Of a stretch of 64,000 nucleotides of DNA, positions 38,844 through 51,025 are shown one piece after another. The notes beneath the pieces are model-generated. The model saw only the letters and a list, made by a program, of their open reading frames with translations, was not told the DNA's origin and searched no databases. The DNA is from Phoebastria nigripes. Taxonomy: Eukaryota > Chordata > Aves > Procellariiformes > Diomedeidae. The DNA lies in contig JAYKAV010000955.1 of NCBI GenBank assembly GCA_035582835.1, positions 807,696-871,695 on the forward strand. The letters run 5' to 3'. Positions within the stretch are counted from its first letter, which is position 1; each line of letters opens with the position of its first letter. A program made the translations under genes and the position numbers.

Positions 38844-41800
38844 TCCTTGCCAAAAAGAACGAACATTTTTCAGACCTTCTAAAAGAAGTTCTTGGGAAAG
38901 AACTGATCCTTGTATTTTCCACTGACTGGGAGCTTGTTTGTCCACCCACACCCTTGCCCTGACTATATGTCTCAGGGCACTGCTGCCCACTGCATCGTTG
39001 AACATTTCTGCCCTTTATGTCTGGCCCTGTCCCCTCACCAAAGTCAACGTAACGTCAATTCAAATCACAGACAGTCCAAGCCAAGCACGAAGTTATTGCC
39101 TCTTACAGCACTGCTAGAGATTTCACTGTGCCATTCCTTCTCCTATCTCAGCAGCTCTTTAGGATTACACATGCCTCCTCCAGTGAAGAAAATCAATTTT
39201 TCCTCCCCAAAAGATGGCAAAACATTTTAGACACTGGTAAGGTAGATGGACAAGAAACCAATTCTGCTCCATGTAAGGCAGCAGCGGTTTTAACACTGAC
39301 ACAAATGAGATGGAAGCAAACACTGAAAGACTGACTGTGATGCAGGAGTTCAAACTGAGGATGAGGAAGGTGTAAAAAGTACCATCCCCAAGGAAAAAAG
39401 AAAAGAAAACAAAATGAAATGTAGTAACAAAAAAAAAAGTATAAAATGGAAGGAGAAAAGAACAAAGAATTGGTGGAAAGTAGGAATAGGGACACAAACT
39501 AATATGAAGTATAATAAGGAAAATGCTTGAGTACTGGAAAAATAAAAAAAAAGCTTAAATGCTTCAGCTATGTCCCCTCTACTATATTTTTTTCCTAGTT
39601 CTTCCCTCTTCTAACCCAGTCTTATTTTTCTGTCTGATCGGCCCATTTGTTTTTGAAATGGTCTCCTGAGGGTAACTCTTAATCAGCTTTGGTTCTCCTA
39701 AGCACACTCTTGCTACACAAGGGGTGCCTCAGCAGCTGCGACATTGCCAGCTGAGATCTTCCTGCAAAGTAAGAATGGCACCACAGACTGCTAAGTGCCA
39801 GGTCAGGGATTGCTACTATCCCAAACAAAATCATCCCAGACCCCAGCCAAAACTCAGCAGATGAACACAGAGAGCACAGTGCATGCTGAGTGCTGAGCAG
39901 AACAAAAGACTGATTCTGCTCCTGTTCTATAAATTAGGAACACCACCAGTAGCATCGGCGATGCTGCAGTAACTCAGTGTGTGTGAATGTAACTGGACCT
40001 GCTAGCATCAAAACCTGGTAATCAGCCATGGTCATAATCCTCACCCCAGAAAGGGATCACTGAAGGCAGTGACAGCCTTCATACGTGCAAAGATGTGCAC
40101 GTGCGAGTTCTGTTGAAGAACCTGAGCCAAAGGGCAGGTGTAAAGAATGGGAATTCCTGTTGAACTGGAAATCCCTCTTGGACTTTTTATGTGATCATAG
40201 CACNGTTAGAGACAGTAAAGTCCCATATCCAGACAAAAGAGCCACCTCTTGTGCAAGCACCTTTTTGCACAGGGCAGGTTCCACATCCGAACAGCAAGAG
40301 CTGAGCAGAATCTCTGCAATATATGGATGATGCATTGCTAAAGAATGAACTTTTAGGTTGAACAAAGCACCACTTCTACTAAGGATCTTTCAATGCAAAC
40401 CCAATTACCCTGTGAGGCAGAGAACATAAGTGCTTTGGAGAAGGGTGTTACAAAAGTGTTGAAATGTACGTAGTCAGCAGTTAGTCTAATTCTACCTAGA
40501 CTAATAGTGCTACCTAAAAATGAGCCATTAGGAGAAAGTGCATAATCATGTACTCAAGGACTTACAGGTTAATGCAACTTGCATACATGAAATACATCTT
40601 TTTCTAAAATCAATTTCTGTCCTTAAAAGAGACCCTGGAAATACAGCAATAACTCTGTGCCCCACTATTACCCAGGGTCCTTATTAACTAATGCAGAAAA
40701 AATAGAAAGGTTTTACATATTTTGGCACTGTCAGTTCTGAAGAACAAACTCAGCCTTGGGAGGGAAATGCACTCCTACCTGGCTTCCTATTCAGTAAGAG
40801 AACAGACTAAATTTCAGCCGTGCCCCTGTCCCACACCCACTTTGGGAACCTCCCTGCGAGCAGCTGCACTGTGCTGCTTTAAGTCAGAAAAACAACTGAT
40901 TTGCAGAATCTTTCCTACGTAGGACACTGTTTATGCAACACTGCACCTTGGCGTTCAGGGCCCCAGCTGAGTTTGCAGAGGAGGCAGATAAGCAATCTTT
41001 TAAGCCTTCCCACCAGCAAACTGTGTAGAGTGCCCAACATCCCTGCAAAGCCATTTTATACAGCTATCTTTCAGATTCAAACCGAAACATTCATCTGGAC
41101 CTAAAGCAGAACCTCACCCCCGCTTAAAACTCCAACGCTTCAGGTACAATGTGCAACTGTAGTTCATATTTTGCTGCAGTGCAGAATCCCAGTATCATTG
41201 AGAAATGCTCCCATTTCAAGACACAACACACTCGCACCCATTTTTCAGTCCACAGAAGTACAAAACTGGTCATTTTTTCTATCTATCTGCTTACTTACAA
41301 CTCATCTTGAGACGTGCAAATCTTTCCTGCCTCTTTATTTTCTTCCACTAGGAATACTTTCTAAACGATTAACATTTTTACTCAGGTTCATCTCTTTTAT
41401 GATCAAAGTTCACCAACCTATCGCCACAAAGAGATCTTCAGGTCAGATAGTTTCTATCAAAACTGCTTGCAGGATTCGTGTCTAGAATTCCTGTATTAGC
41501 ATCATTTTCAATCTCCAAATACATACTACAGCCGTTTTAACCATGTCATCTTTTCCTTTTTTCATTTTACAGAACGCAGCTGGGTGACAGGGCCAAGTTC
41601 CCTTGAACCACTGGTTTTTCTCCCACTACTTCACAGTCATTTCCAGTCTCGCACTAGCTGTCTCACTGTTCACTTTTTGAAATCACCTATAGAGCTTTGC
41701 AGATTGAGCTGCATCTGGATGAATTAAAGCAGTTCTTTATTACTGACTGTTTCAAAACTCATGTTTATGTTAGCTCACAGTAACACATGCTCAAATTAAA

Positions 41801-42475
41801 GTGGCCCCAGATCATGTAATTACACCCCCTAAAATACCAGCATATGCAAACACTTTCATGAGACAAATTTCACTCTATGTTAGCTATTTAGAAGCTAAAT
41901 ATCCAATCTAAGGTAGCTATATAGGCTCCTCCTTCTATAGTAAATGGAGAAAAAAGGTTATTTGCCTGAAGAATTACTTTTCCCATCTAAAGACAAATTC
42001 TGCCTTTCTAAAGCAGCAGAAGTACCCTCCAGGGGAGCCACGCTCTCGCTGCTGACTGTAGTTGAAACCTAGGGGACTAATACATACCAAGCATATACAT
42101 TTTAGACAGCTGATATGAGATAAAATTAATCTCACCTCTAATGATCAATGCCATTACAATCTCTAGCCACATCATTTTTGTGTGTTCTGTGGCATTTGGT
42201 ATGACAAAAATCTAAGAATGATTTTTTTTTTTTTGTATGCTCATTCAAGGAGTTAAATCCCAACTCCACCGTAACTCCCTGCACTGCAGGAGCAACCAAA
42301 CATCATCCTTACTTTATCAAAAAATTCGCACAGAGCCCAGAGAAAAGCACTATCACAAGGCTGCCTTCTGCGACACTCCACAATAGGAAAAGAGAAGGAA
42401 ACAAACACTCACCAGGTAAACTGTTGAACAAACACCCTGTGCTATTTATGCTACATATATATACAGGAGACATGA

Positions 42476-42513
42476 CATATATATATATACACATATACGT
42501 GTATATATATATG
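42476..42513. repeat. Palindromic (AT)n with CAC/GTG junctions
   Basis: CATATATATATATACAC and GTGTATATATATATG form a near-perfect hairpin around ATATAC. It is typical of AT microsatellites, preceded by another short ATATAT run at about 42455. Confidence 0.85.
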
Positions 42514-43945
42514 AGAGATATAGTTAGGGGTAAGATATCTTGGCCAATCTATATCCAAACCAGATCAAATCAATAAAAAACAGGCCAACCCATGACACAG
42601 ATCGAAGTATTTAATATCTGGAACTCAGGGCTGCAAATAAATAGGGAATTCTAAAGCTTTCCTAATATTAAAAGTTACTTACCTTTCATCTATAACCCCT
42701 GTCACTTTTTATGTAAGAAAGCAGAGCTCATGAGTAACTAATATAGGAAGGAACTTGGAAGCTTTATTTGCAGCTCTTGAGTCCACAACGAATAATTTAT
42801 TTAACCCAATTATCAGGTACTCTGTAGCACGGGGGCATGCTTTTACAAGTACCATGTCATATAATCCTGCACATGATTTACCAGTACAAAACACCTCAAT
42901 CTGTATCTGTGAGCATCACAGAGGTGCACGTTAAGTGTTGAGTACTACTAGAGGTATTTCTATAGTGGAACAGGAACAGCTGTGTTCACACAAGGCAGGA
43001 GATAATACACGCAGTCCTGGACCAAGCTTGGTGAAAGCTACTCATTGCCATTCCCTGGGCATCTCATACAAACTGCTCTCGCAGCAGAGAGCTGACAACA
43101 TGAACCATTGGCTAAAGGATGGTGCAAAGAAGCTGGGGATGGTATTCACTCAAAAGCAGGAGGCAGAGAAGGGTGCCCTGTTACACCTTCAAGCAACGCC
43201 TTTACACCTGTGACTGCAGCATGAGCTCTACTAGTATAACTGCAACAATTTCGGCACAAACTCTGCGCAGAGATTACGCTTTGGTCATATGATGAAAGTA
43301 ATAGACACCAACTTCGGGCATGCAGTTTATATATTTTCCCTGCTGAGTATCAACCAAGTTCTGTTTCCCTTACTGTGGGCAACTCAGTCTAAGTATCGTA
43401 CAACGTGTGTCCTGGGCAAGTGTAGGCTATATGTCATCTGTATGACACAGCCAAGCAGACTCTCAGGCCTGACCCATCTCTAATACCTCATCAGCAAGTA
43501 TTAGAGTTTGGATGCTCCGTTGGATTCTCCTTTGCAAATGAAGTAAAATGAAAACAATTAAAGCCCACAGAAAGCCAGAGGCTAGGGCATTCTAGTTTGC
43601 CCTGACCAAAGAAAAAATTACTAGATTAATTTTCCCAATACTTGTGCTTGAGCACAGATGCCAGAAATCTCTATTTCCCCATAGCAAGACTTCTTTTCAT
43701 GTTTTTAGATTTATTTACAAATCAAATATTCTTCAAGCAGGTATGTTTTACAGGATCCTCAAGAGTACGCGAATGACAAACCAAAGGTCTAGAACTCCTT
43801 AAGTGATTATATAATCCGAGAGTTGCAAACCACTGGGATTTTACTATATAACCGTGACAAGGATAAAAAGGAGCCCTGCATTATTAATGCTAGCTCTCTT
43901 TTCTTTTTTCTTTTTTTTTTTTTTAACTCAAGCAAAGGCACTTAC

Positions 43946-44048
43946 TCTGAAAGCTGTTCACTGAGAAGATGTTGGGATGATAGAATCCAGCCTTGCAAAT
44001 ACATTTGTAGGCTCCGAGCACAAATCCAAGGCCTTTAATTGGCATGCA
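43946..44048 (-). CDS. GPR158: GPR158 internal coding exon (EGF-like cysteine segment)
   Basis: Internal exon of the orphan class C receptor GPR158, a plasma-membrane protein of neurons that scaffolds RGS7-Gbeta5 and has been reported as a glycine/osteocalcin receptor (family knowledge). Seen here: the minus strand has a strong polypyrimidine tract ending in CAG just above 44048, then a 103-bp open frame, then a GTAAG donor at 43945-43941. The frame begins in phase 0 with CMPIKGLGFVLGAYKCICKA and continues GFYHP..., matching my recollection of the segment between the extracellular Cache domain and TM1. It ends with one extra base (A) that joins the GA opening the next exon to make an Arg codon, so the phases agree. 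The next exon is 7.6 kb downstream in transcription. A 178-codon ORF on the other strand overlaps it but looks like a shadow. Exon numbering is not assigned because the 5' part of the gene is not visible. Confidence 0.93.
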
Positions 44049-45221
44049 CTGTGAGAAAGGAAAAAAAGAAAAGTCATGCAGATGATCATACAACGATATA
44101 CTCAGATGTGCATTCAAGCATAAAAACATTACAAGACACTGTGAGCAGAGTTCTAAGAATAAACAGACACCCCTTCCAGTCTGACAGTATTTTCTCAGCA
44201 ACTTTTCTTGTAGTCATATATCACTTCAATTTTTTTTCTTGTTGCTCATCACCAGCAAACAGCAAAGACAGCTATAATCAAGCCTGTCCCACTGATAAAC
44301 CGACCAAGTGCCAAATTCGATTCTTGTACTTTCGATCTAGGTGGGACATCAGATGGCTGTGTTTTTTCCTGGAGAGCTTCCAGCACTCTTTCCCAGCAGA
44401 GCAGGTGGGGTTCAGATGGCTGGAGCTCACACTACATGAGGGAGAACGTGGACACCTGCAGCCAAGCCACCAGCCTTCTGCAGGCAGCACGTGCTGGTGC
44501 TGGTGCCCCCGCTGCACTGGCAACCATACCGGAGAGGAGATTGACCCAGCCAAAACAAAGCCAACAACTGGTTAGAGAAAATGGCTGCAGACCTAAATCT
44601 GACCTAGGTGAAAGAGAGCAAACCTACGCCAACAGAAGCCCCATACTTATAGCTCTCCTGTCCCTTTTTGAGGAAGTAATATGTGAAACAAGTTTTGTTT
44701 TAACTCAACTTCACTTTTGCTTAATTTTGACATCAGCAAATTTATTACAGTGACAGAACATGTCAGACCATTTCTGTACAACAAATAGACTCTGCCTAGT
44801 ACAGAGGGAAGAAGTGGTTCAGCAACATAAAGGTAGAAACACTGATAAAATGATTTTCCCCCCATACAGCTTTTTTCACTTTATCAGATCAAAGCAGGCT
44901 ACTGTACTAGATGCCTTTCCCATCAGTATAGGTGTACCTATACCAACATGCCTCCATGAATAGGAACTAGACACTAGAAGTTCCTCAGTGACCAATTGAA
45001 TGATTTAACTAAAACACCCTCTGTCCTCTCACTTCCTTACATTTCACTTGTTTGTGACTGTGACTTTAGAATATGCTTCAATCTCTAACTGCCTGCGACT
45101 GGGAGGAAGATGCAGAGGACAGGGTTTAGTAAAAAAGATCTCAGTTTCAAAAATCAAATGCAAACCAGGAAAGGACAGTCTGCACTGACACTCAAGAAAA
45201 ACTCAATTTTTTTTATCTCAA

Positions 45222-45305
45222 ATTTCAGCTTTGTGACATAATTCTGCCTGATGTTGGGAAAGCCACTTTGCTTTTCTTTGCCTCAGTTCCCCAGATGGCA
45301 TTGTC
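45222..45305 (-). mobile_element. Ancient MIR-like SINE relic, minus orientation
   Basis: The plus strand reads GCTTTGTGACATAATTCTGC, then TTGGGAAAGCCACTTTGCTT, then TTTGCCTCAGTTCCCCAGAT. This follows the reverse complement of the MIR core and 3' part ('tgtgaccttgggcaagtcactt..cttctctgtgcctcagtttcc..atct'). It is strongly diverged. An L2-type 3' end sharing this tail is the alternative. Confidence 0.55.
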
Positions 45306-47021
45306 TTTTCTCACACCCCTTGCCAATCTGATGTCCGAGCACACAGTGCAGGCCTGCGGGTGCTATTGGAAAACAACTAATAAGCAGGAAACCAGCATGC
45401 AAGAACACTGAAAATTCATTCAGCCTTTGTATAAACATGAAAGCAAGAAAAAACAGGAAGAGAAGGCACAAATCATTTTTCTTCACACTTCATCTTCACC
45501 CTACAGAAATGTGACTGTTGACAAGGTGGAGGATGGAAGAAATCGAAGTGGGATGAGTGCGTGTGCAAGTCTAATGACAGCAAAACCTCCCTAACCAAGC
45601 ACAGAAAAGCAGTTAAAGTAGTAAAAAGAATTTTTCAGTGGAAAATTCCATTCTGCCTTTCTGGCTTCTTGCTTTGTAACAGGAAGGTACACGCTGCTAT
45701 AGAGACTGCATTTTCTTTTTGAAGGCAAGGAAGAAAAGAAGTAGTTTCTACTGAATTCTGCGAACACCACAGTACCCCTAGTACCATATCCATAATCCAT
45801 TCCCATTGAATAAATTCTTCATATAAAATATGTCACAGGCTCATGAATCTGTTCTGCATTAAAATAAATGCTTTACTGATGATCCTTTCACACATCCAAT
45901 ATTCACACCAAATAAAAGTCTGTAACTTTTATTTTTATTGTCGCTGACGAGTTTAGATCTTGAAAATGAACAAAATATTTCAAACGCTGTTATCTTTCCT
46001 TGGTCTAGGATATTATCCTTGTTTCCAGTCTTTGGCAGCTGTAATGCACACCTTAAAAACCATCGGTCTAATTCTGTTTCTTGCAGTCCATATAATCCCA
46101 TGCAAAGGTGTAACAGGGATCAGAACATCAGTCTGTTGAAAGGAGGGAAGGCGAGAAGGAGAGAAAGCAAGCCTAGATCCCTCTAGATGCAGTTTCAAAC
46201 TCTGAAATTCCACCGTGCTCAACACTGCATGGAAACAGAACTATTTACAGCCTGACTTTTTTTAAGAAATTGCAGCAGCGAGGCAGGGAAGAACGCTAAA
46301 TATCATGTGGCCAAAAATGGGGAAAACACTCTTCCTGGAAAGAAAATATTTCCCTCTTTTTACAAACAATTTAACAGTCAATATTATACTAACCAATGGT
46401 GGTAAATACTATGGTGAAAAAGCTAACAAATAAACTGAGTAAGAGTTTGCTGGTGTACAGAAGGAGTTTAGCAAACAAAGTCCAGATTTATTTAATCAAG
46501 GTTCTTTTATCAGATACAGAGGCTTTTCCTGGCTGTCTGTGGGTGAATCTGCATAACACACAGCAGGCACATGCAAGTGACTTTTGTCCTTGCCCTGGCA
46601 AGTGGCACCCTTGTTCCAGTGACCCCAGCAGCACCCCCAGAGCCCAAGCTCTGCGAAGTTGTACTGGCTCAGCCACGGCAACCCACAGTATCGGTCATGG
46701 GCTTCAGACCACCAGGAGCATGCAGACTGAGCAGCCCACAACAGACTGTGTAGACACAGCCAGTAAATATTAATCTGCTGCTAAGTTACTTAAGATTTGA
46801 TCCATATGGAACTTAGCAATGAAAAAAGCAGATGTGTGAAAAATATCTGCCTCCACATAAGCAAAAAAAGGAAGCATAAAACTGACCTGGTTTCAGATTT
46901 CATTATAAATGTGAAAGCAAAGCTGTGGGAATAAAACCACCATATTCCCAAGTATTTTTTTCTTCATTAGTGGCCATCAGCTTTTTAAAAGTCATGCTTT
47001 ATTTAATTCATAAGAGAAGCT

Positions 47022-47110
47022 ACCTTAGGTTAGACCAGAAGCTCCATTTAGGCTTGTATCACCTCTCTTTACATGCCCAGTGGCAAGTATCAAGGCAAAC
47101 AGTGAAAGAT
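47022..47110. repeat. Possible old sauropsid interspersed repeat
   Basis: TTAGGTTAGACCAGAAGCTC, CATTTAGGCTTGTATC and CCCAGTGGCAAGTATCAAGG resemble the dispersed repeat worded 'gggtcagaccaatggtccatctagtccagtatcctgtctc..acagtggccagt' in turtles and birds. Loose similarity only. Confidence 0.35.
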
Positions 47111-50100
47111 GCAGCGTGGCTATCAAGTGAGCCTTCCTCTCATATGCCCTTCAGGACATCATACTCCTCAATGGAATTTGCATTGCTTTAACTTCCAGCC
47201 ATTAGTACTTACAGATGGCTTGGTTACAATTTGGAACAGCTTTATCATAATCTTTGCTAAGAAGAGAGTGATAGGCATCTGTACAATTCACACTGCACAT
47301 TTATTCCAGCTGTCTGTTCCCTGGTTTGCAAGTTTGTACTTTCAGCTTTACAATATTTGTATAATGTAACGACTCCCAAGTTTAACACAGTATACTTTAA
47401 ATTATACAGTCAGCTCAAAAATTAAGATATTCAATGAATATTTATCTTGAAATTATTTTTAAATAAACAGGTCCTGAATAAACACAGACACATCGTCTAA
47501 ACCAGTTAAAAAAGGTTGTATTGATTTCACTTTTATGCTGCTTGTTGTAAAGGACAAATTTGGAAAAATCTATTGTGATAAAGAATATATCTGTTGGAAG
47601 GAAAATAAATCCTTCGAATAACCTGTGCAATGGCTTTGGAAGTCTGAGCCAAATCTTCTGGCATAAGAGAGGCAAAGCCCTTCATCAGATCTGATTAGCC
47701 AGAAACCAAGTGACAAAGTATTCAGCAGATAAACAAAGCAGGTGTTACATCCACACCAGAAAACAGAAGGGAGGAACAAGGCAAAAAGAAACAGTAGTTT
47801 AAAAGAGAAAGCATGTGGCATCATATCCTACATGTAATTTAGAAACTTAAGATAAACCACCAAATAAATCTGGCCCCCTGGCATTCTGGAGCAGAGGGGT
47901 TAAAACAGTAATTTTAGAATTAAAAAAGAAAAGAAAAAAGACTAAAAATGCAGTCAGCCTTGACTTGGGTATTTCAAGTTTTTCAAAGAGCATCTTTCAA
48001 AATCTGTATTTCCACATGCATAGAGTGATGGGGATGTCTCTCTTTTCTAAAGTCAACTCCTTGTTCAAAGGATGGAATAAGAGCAAAGTCATGATAGAAA
48101 AAATTTAGCAAAAATAATACAAATAAGTCCACATTTCTTTGCTCTGGTTTGGGGCAGCATGTAGGGAATTTCTAGAAAATACTACGTACAGAAGAGTCAT
48201 TTTGTGCCTAGCACATGATGACAGCTGGAACAGGTTGGTGTCCTGCAAGACCCCAAGAGCTCCTTTCTGATCCTGTTTACTGTGTTGTCAAGCATGCTCA
48301 CTCATAAAAATAAATGAAAGAAGATAAAAGTCAGAGTAAAATTCTGTCTGCCGAAGTCAATGACAGCTCTGTCATTGAAAAGGCTTTACCTGTTGTATTT
48401 TCTCATCTCATTTCTCTTTCAAGAGGAGAGTTTCGTGTTAAAGTGTGTTTGCAGCCTCAGAAATGAACAGTGAGCACATCCACGCATCCAAGGTCCTGGT
48501 GCATCACTCGGGAGGCCCCCGCTTGCCTCCGGACAGCTCGGGAGGCAGCCAGCCTGCCAACAACGCTACTCATTAAGTGTTTTCTCTTCAAACACAGCAT
48601 TTTGTTTCAAAAGGACAGGACAGGGCTGGTCACTCCATAATTTACACCATAGGGTCACTTGGTGGGCCCCTGTAGTTTTTCTCCTCCCTCCCTAGTGCAT
48701 CAGTGGAGTTAATTCTTGTTTAAATTCAAGTTTTAAAATGTGTTTTACAACAACAACATACTTAAAATGACACTGAATTGTTTAAATTCTGAGTCAGACA
48801 AAGCACAGCAATAGCTGATCTGATTCAGCTCAGAGCAAAGGTAGCCGTCAGGACAATATTTCTCTCAATAGTTTGAACCTTTGCTAAAAACTCCCCACTG
48901 CTTTTTAATGTGATTTTTCATTATTCTGGTCTTGTTAAGCCATGGGGCCAGAGTAAATACTGATGGTAAGGACTCTCAGCTCATTCACACAGATAATAAT
49001 AAACTACATGGGATTGTTAAAGTTAAAATGTCTGATTTTTTATTAATCTTTTTATTAATCTTAGTAAAAATACTCAGAAAATGAAACAAGTTATTCAAGT
49101 TATGTTTTTTTGTTAGGATACGTTTGTTACTACTGACAAACCACAAACAGAAAAGTTAATGTCAAATCATCCCCAGTTCGAGCAGGAAAACACTTGTTAA
49201 ATGTAAGAGACTGCAGAGTCTTTAACTTCTAATTAACCCCTTCTGCAATGTGAATCAGTTCAGTTACCTGGCTGTATGTCTGAGGAACCCTAAAGGATTC
49301 CCTTCTGGTTCTCCATCACTCCCAAGATTCCAATGTTATCAGCGCATTACTGGACAAACGTGACAAAAATTAAAGTGCTAGGGGAAAAAATAAATAAATA
49401 AATTGGTGGAAACGGAGCATTTTGCAAAGAAATGGAAAAGAGAAGATCAGAAATACATACAAATCACAGTACTTGCTTAGAAGACAGGGAGAGAGGAAAA
49501 AAAGGTGAATTTAGCAGTGTTTGAAAGCAGGTTACTTGGGGTGGGGGGACTAAACAGCAAAAAACTCATCATCAGCTGTTGTCATGCATGTGGAGAAGCC
49601 AAGGTCAGCTTACAAAGCGCCTCCCACAGTCCGGATCCTTTACCGAAGGATGAAAGCACAACAATTACAGCAATTTTCAGAGGATGGGTAGCTTGGACAC
49701 TCAAAGTTTCTCAGCAATGACAGTGTTTAAGACGGACTTTTCATTACTGCTGAAAATACCTGTGCAGGCTACAATCAGGCTACTTAAAAAAAAAAAAAAA
49801 AATTCTTTATATGACAGACTGGAATTGTCATTGGTAACCCAAATATCATTTTAGAATACATCAAACTTCACTTCTGATTAACACACTAAACAACAAAATT
49901 ACAATTTCTCCTCTCCTAGAAAACTGCGCGGCAATTACAGGGGAACCTGTTAACAGACACCGAAGGGACTGATAATTTTAAAGCCATTAAATAATGCAAT
50001 GTGATTAATTTGAAGGCACCTTCTCAGGGCCAGATTTCCTGGGCTTTGAGGATAAATTAAGACATTTTTTACTATTAGCACAGGTTAAATTGCATTTAGA

Positions 50101-50437
50101 GCAAAGTCTAATTTACTTCATTAGTGTCTTATCTACATTAGAGAGAATTCTCTTCATACTGTATCTCTACCCCTTTGTTCCTATCACTAGGATAATTTTG
50201 TGCTTTATACATGGGCAATACTGGAAATACCAAACATTATCTGCAGAAGACCTTCCAGAAGCTGTCAAGGAATATGCCAAAATACACATAGGTCCTTTAC
50301 TTCTGGACGTCTGGTTCTGCCAACTACTTCTGCATTAATCTGTGACTCGGCAGCAAGTGTTGCAAAAGTTTGCCTGGAAAATGGGCCATACAGCAAGACA
50401 GGGGATTAAGAAAGCTTGCCAAGACCTGCAAGAATGA

Positions 50438-50442
50438 AAGGC
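50438..50442 (+). repeat. Imperfect target site duplication of LTR copy 3, left
   Basis: AAGGC before the LTR against GAGGC at 51021-51025. Four of five bases agree. Confidence 0.65.
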
Positions 50443-51020
50443 TGTCCTGGTTTCAGCTGGGATAGAGTTAATTTTTTTTTTTTCCTAGTAGTTGGTATAG
50501 TGCTATGTTTTGGATTTAGTATGAGAATAATGTTGATAACACACTGATGTTTTTAGTTGTTGCTAAGTAGTCTACTAGTCAAGGACTTTTCAGCTTCCCA
50601 TGCTCTGCCAGGTGCACAAGAAGCTGGGAGGGAGCATAGCCAGGACAGCTAGCCCAACTGGCCAATGGGGTATTCCATACCATGTGACGTCATGCTCAGT
50701 ATATAAAGCTGGGGGAAGAAGAAGGAAGGGGGGGACGTCTGGAGTGATGGCGTTTGTCTTCCCAAGTAACCGTTACGCGTGATGGAGCCCTGCTTTCCTG
50801 GAGATGGCCGAACACCTGCCTGCCGATGGGAAGTAGTGAATGAATTCCTTGTTTTGCTTTGCTTGCGTGCGCGGCTTTTGCTTTCCCTATTAAACTGTCT
50901 TTATCTCAACCCATGAGTTTTCTCACTTTTACCCTTCCGATTCTCTCCCCCATCCCACCTGGGGGGAGTGAGCGAGCGGCTGCGTGGTGCTTAGTTGCTG
51001 GCTGGGGTTAAACCACGACA
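50443..51020 (+). mobile_element. Solo LTR of the avian ERVL-type family, copy 3
   Basis: A 578-bp LTR almost identical to copy 1, from TGTCCTGGTTTCAGCTGG to TTAAACCACGACA. The few differences include AGAATAATG for AGAAGAATG, GTGCGCGGC for GTGCACGGC, and the C/G-rich stretch before GAGTGAGCGAGC. It keeps CCAAT (50662), CRE TGACGTCA (50685-50692), TATATAAA (50700-50707) and ATTAAA. The flanking duplication is AAGGC/GAGGC. No internal retroviral sequence adjoins it. The high identity between copies 1 and 3 points to insertion within a short time or to later gene conversion. It is antisense to GPR158. Confidence 0.93.
50685..50707 (+). promoter_or_regulatory. CRE plus TATA box in LTR copy 3
   Basis: TGACGTCA and TATATAAA with the same spacing as in copy 1, and CCAAT 20 bp upstream. 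The intact CpG in the CRE is noteworthy because copy 2 has lost it. Confidence 0.65.
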
Positions 51021-51025
51021 GAGGC
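51021..51025 (+). repeat. Imperfect target site duplication of LTR copy 3, right
   Basis: GAGGC, differing from the left flank AAGGC at one base. Confidence 0.65.

Larger units (their letters stand above)
36348..43945 (-). other. GPR158: GPR158 intron between the EGF-like and TM1 exons
   Basis: A 7,598-bp intron with GTAAG at its 5' end and CAG at its 3' end. The content is unique-looking AT-rich DNA. The only notable items are a run of T at about 38827-38843 and an AT/GT microsatellite palindrome near 42476-42513. No LTR or CR1 copy was recognised here. Confidence 0.88.
44049..50437. other. GPR158: GPR158 intron upstream of the EGF-like exon, mostly unrecognised
   Basis: Starts directly upstream of the strong CAG acceptor. 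I searched the minus strand from here to 64000 for the expected preceding exon (Cache domain end, with a DIxQC... segment) and did not see it, so this intron may exceed 19.9 kb. It contains the MIR-like relic at 45222-45305, a possible old repeat at 47022-47110, an (AAAT)n run at 49386-49403 and a poly-A at 49787-49801. ORFs of 125-178 codons near 44039-44575 and 46396-46773 are treated as chance. Confidence 0.55.

Noticed and set aside
42476..42513. AT-rich palindrome considered as a hairpin RNA
   Set aside because: It is a plain alternating AT/GT microsatellite, for which self-complementarity is automatic.
44039..44575. 178-codon plus-strand ORF overlapping the EGF-like exon of GPR158
   Set aside because: It begins at a TTG, runs antisense over a confirmed exon and then through low-complexity intron, and resembles no protein family. 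It is a shadow ORF.
46396..46773. Overlapping ORFs on both strands (up to 125 codons)
   Set aside because: Several frames are open at once in a GC-richer patch, which indicates composition rather than coding. No family match.
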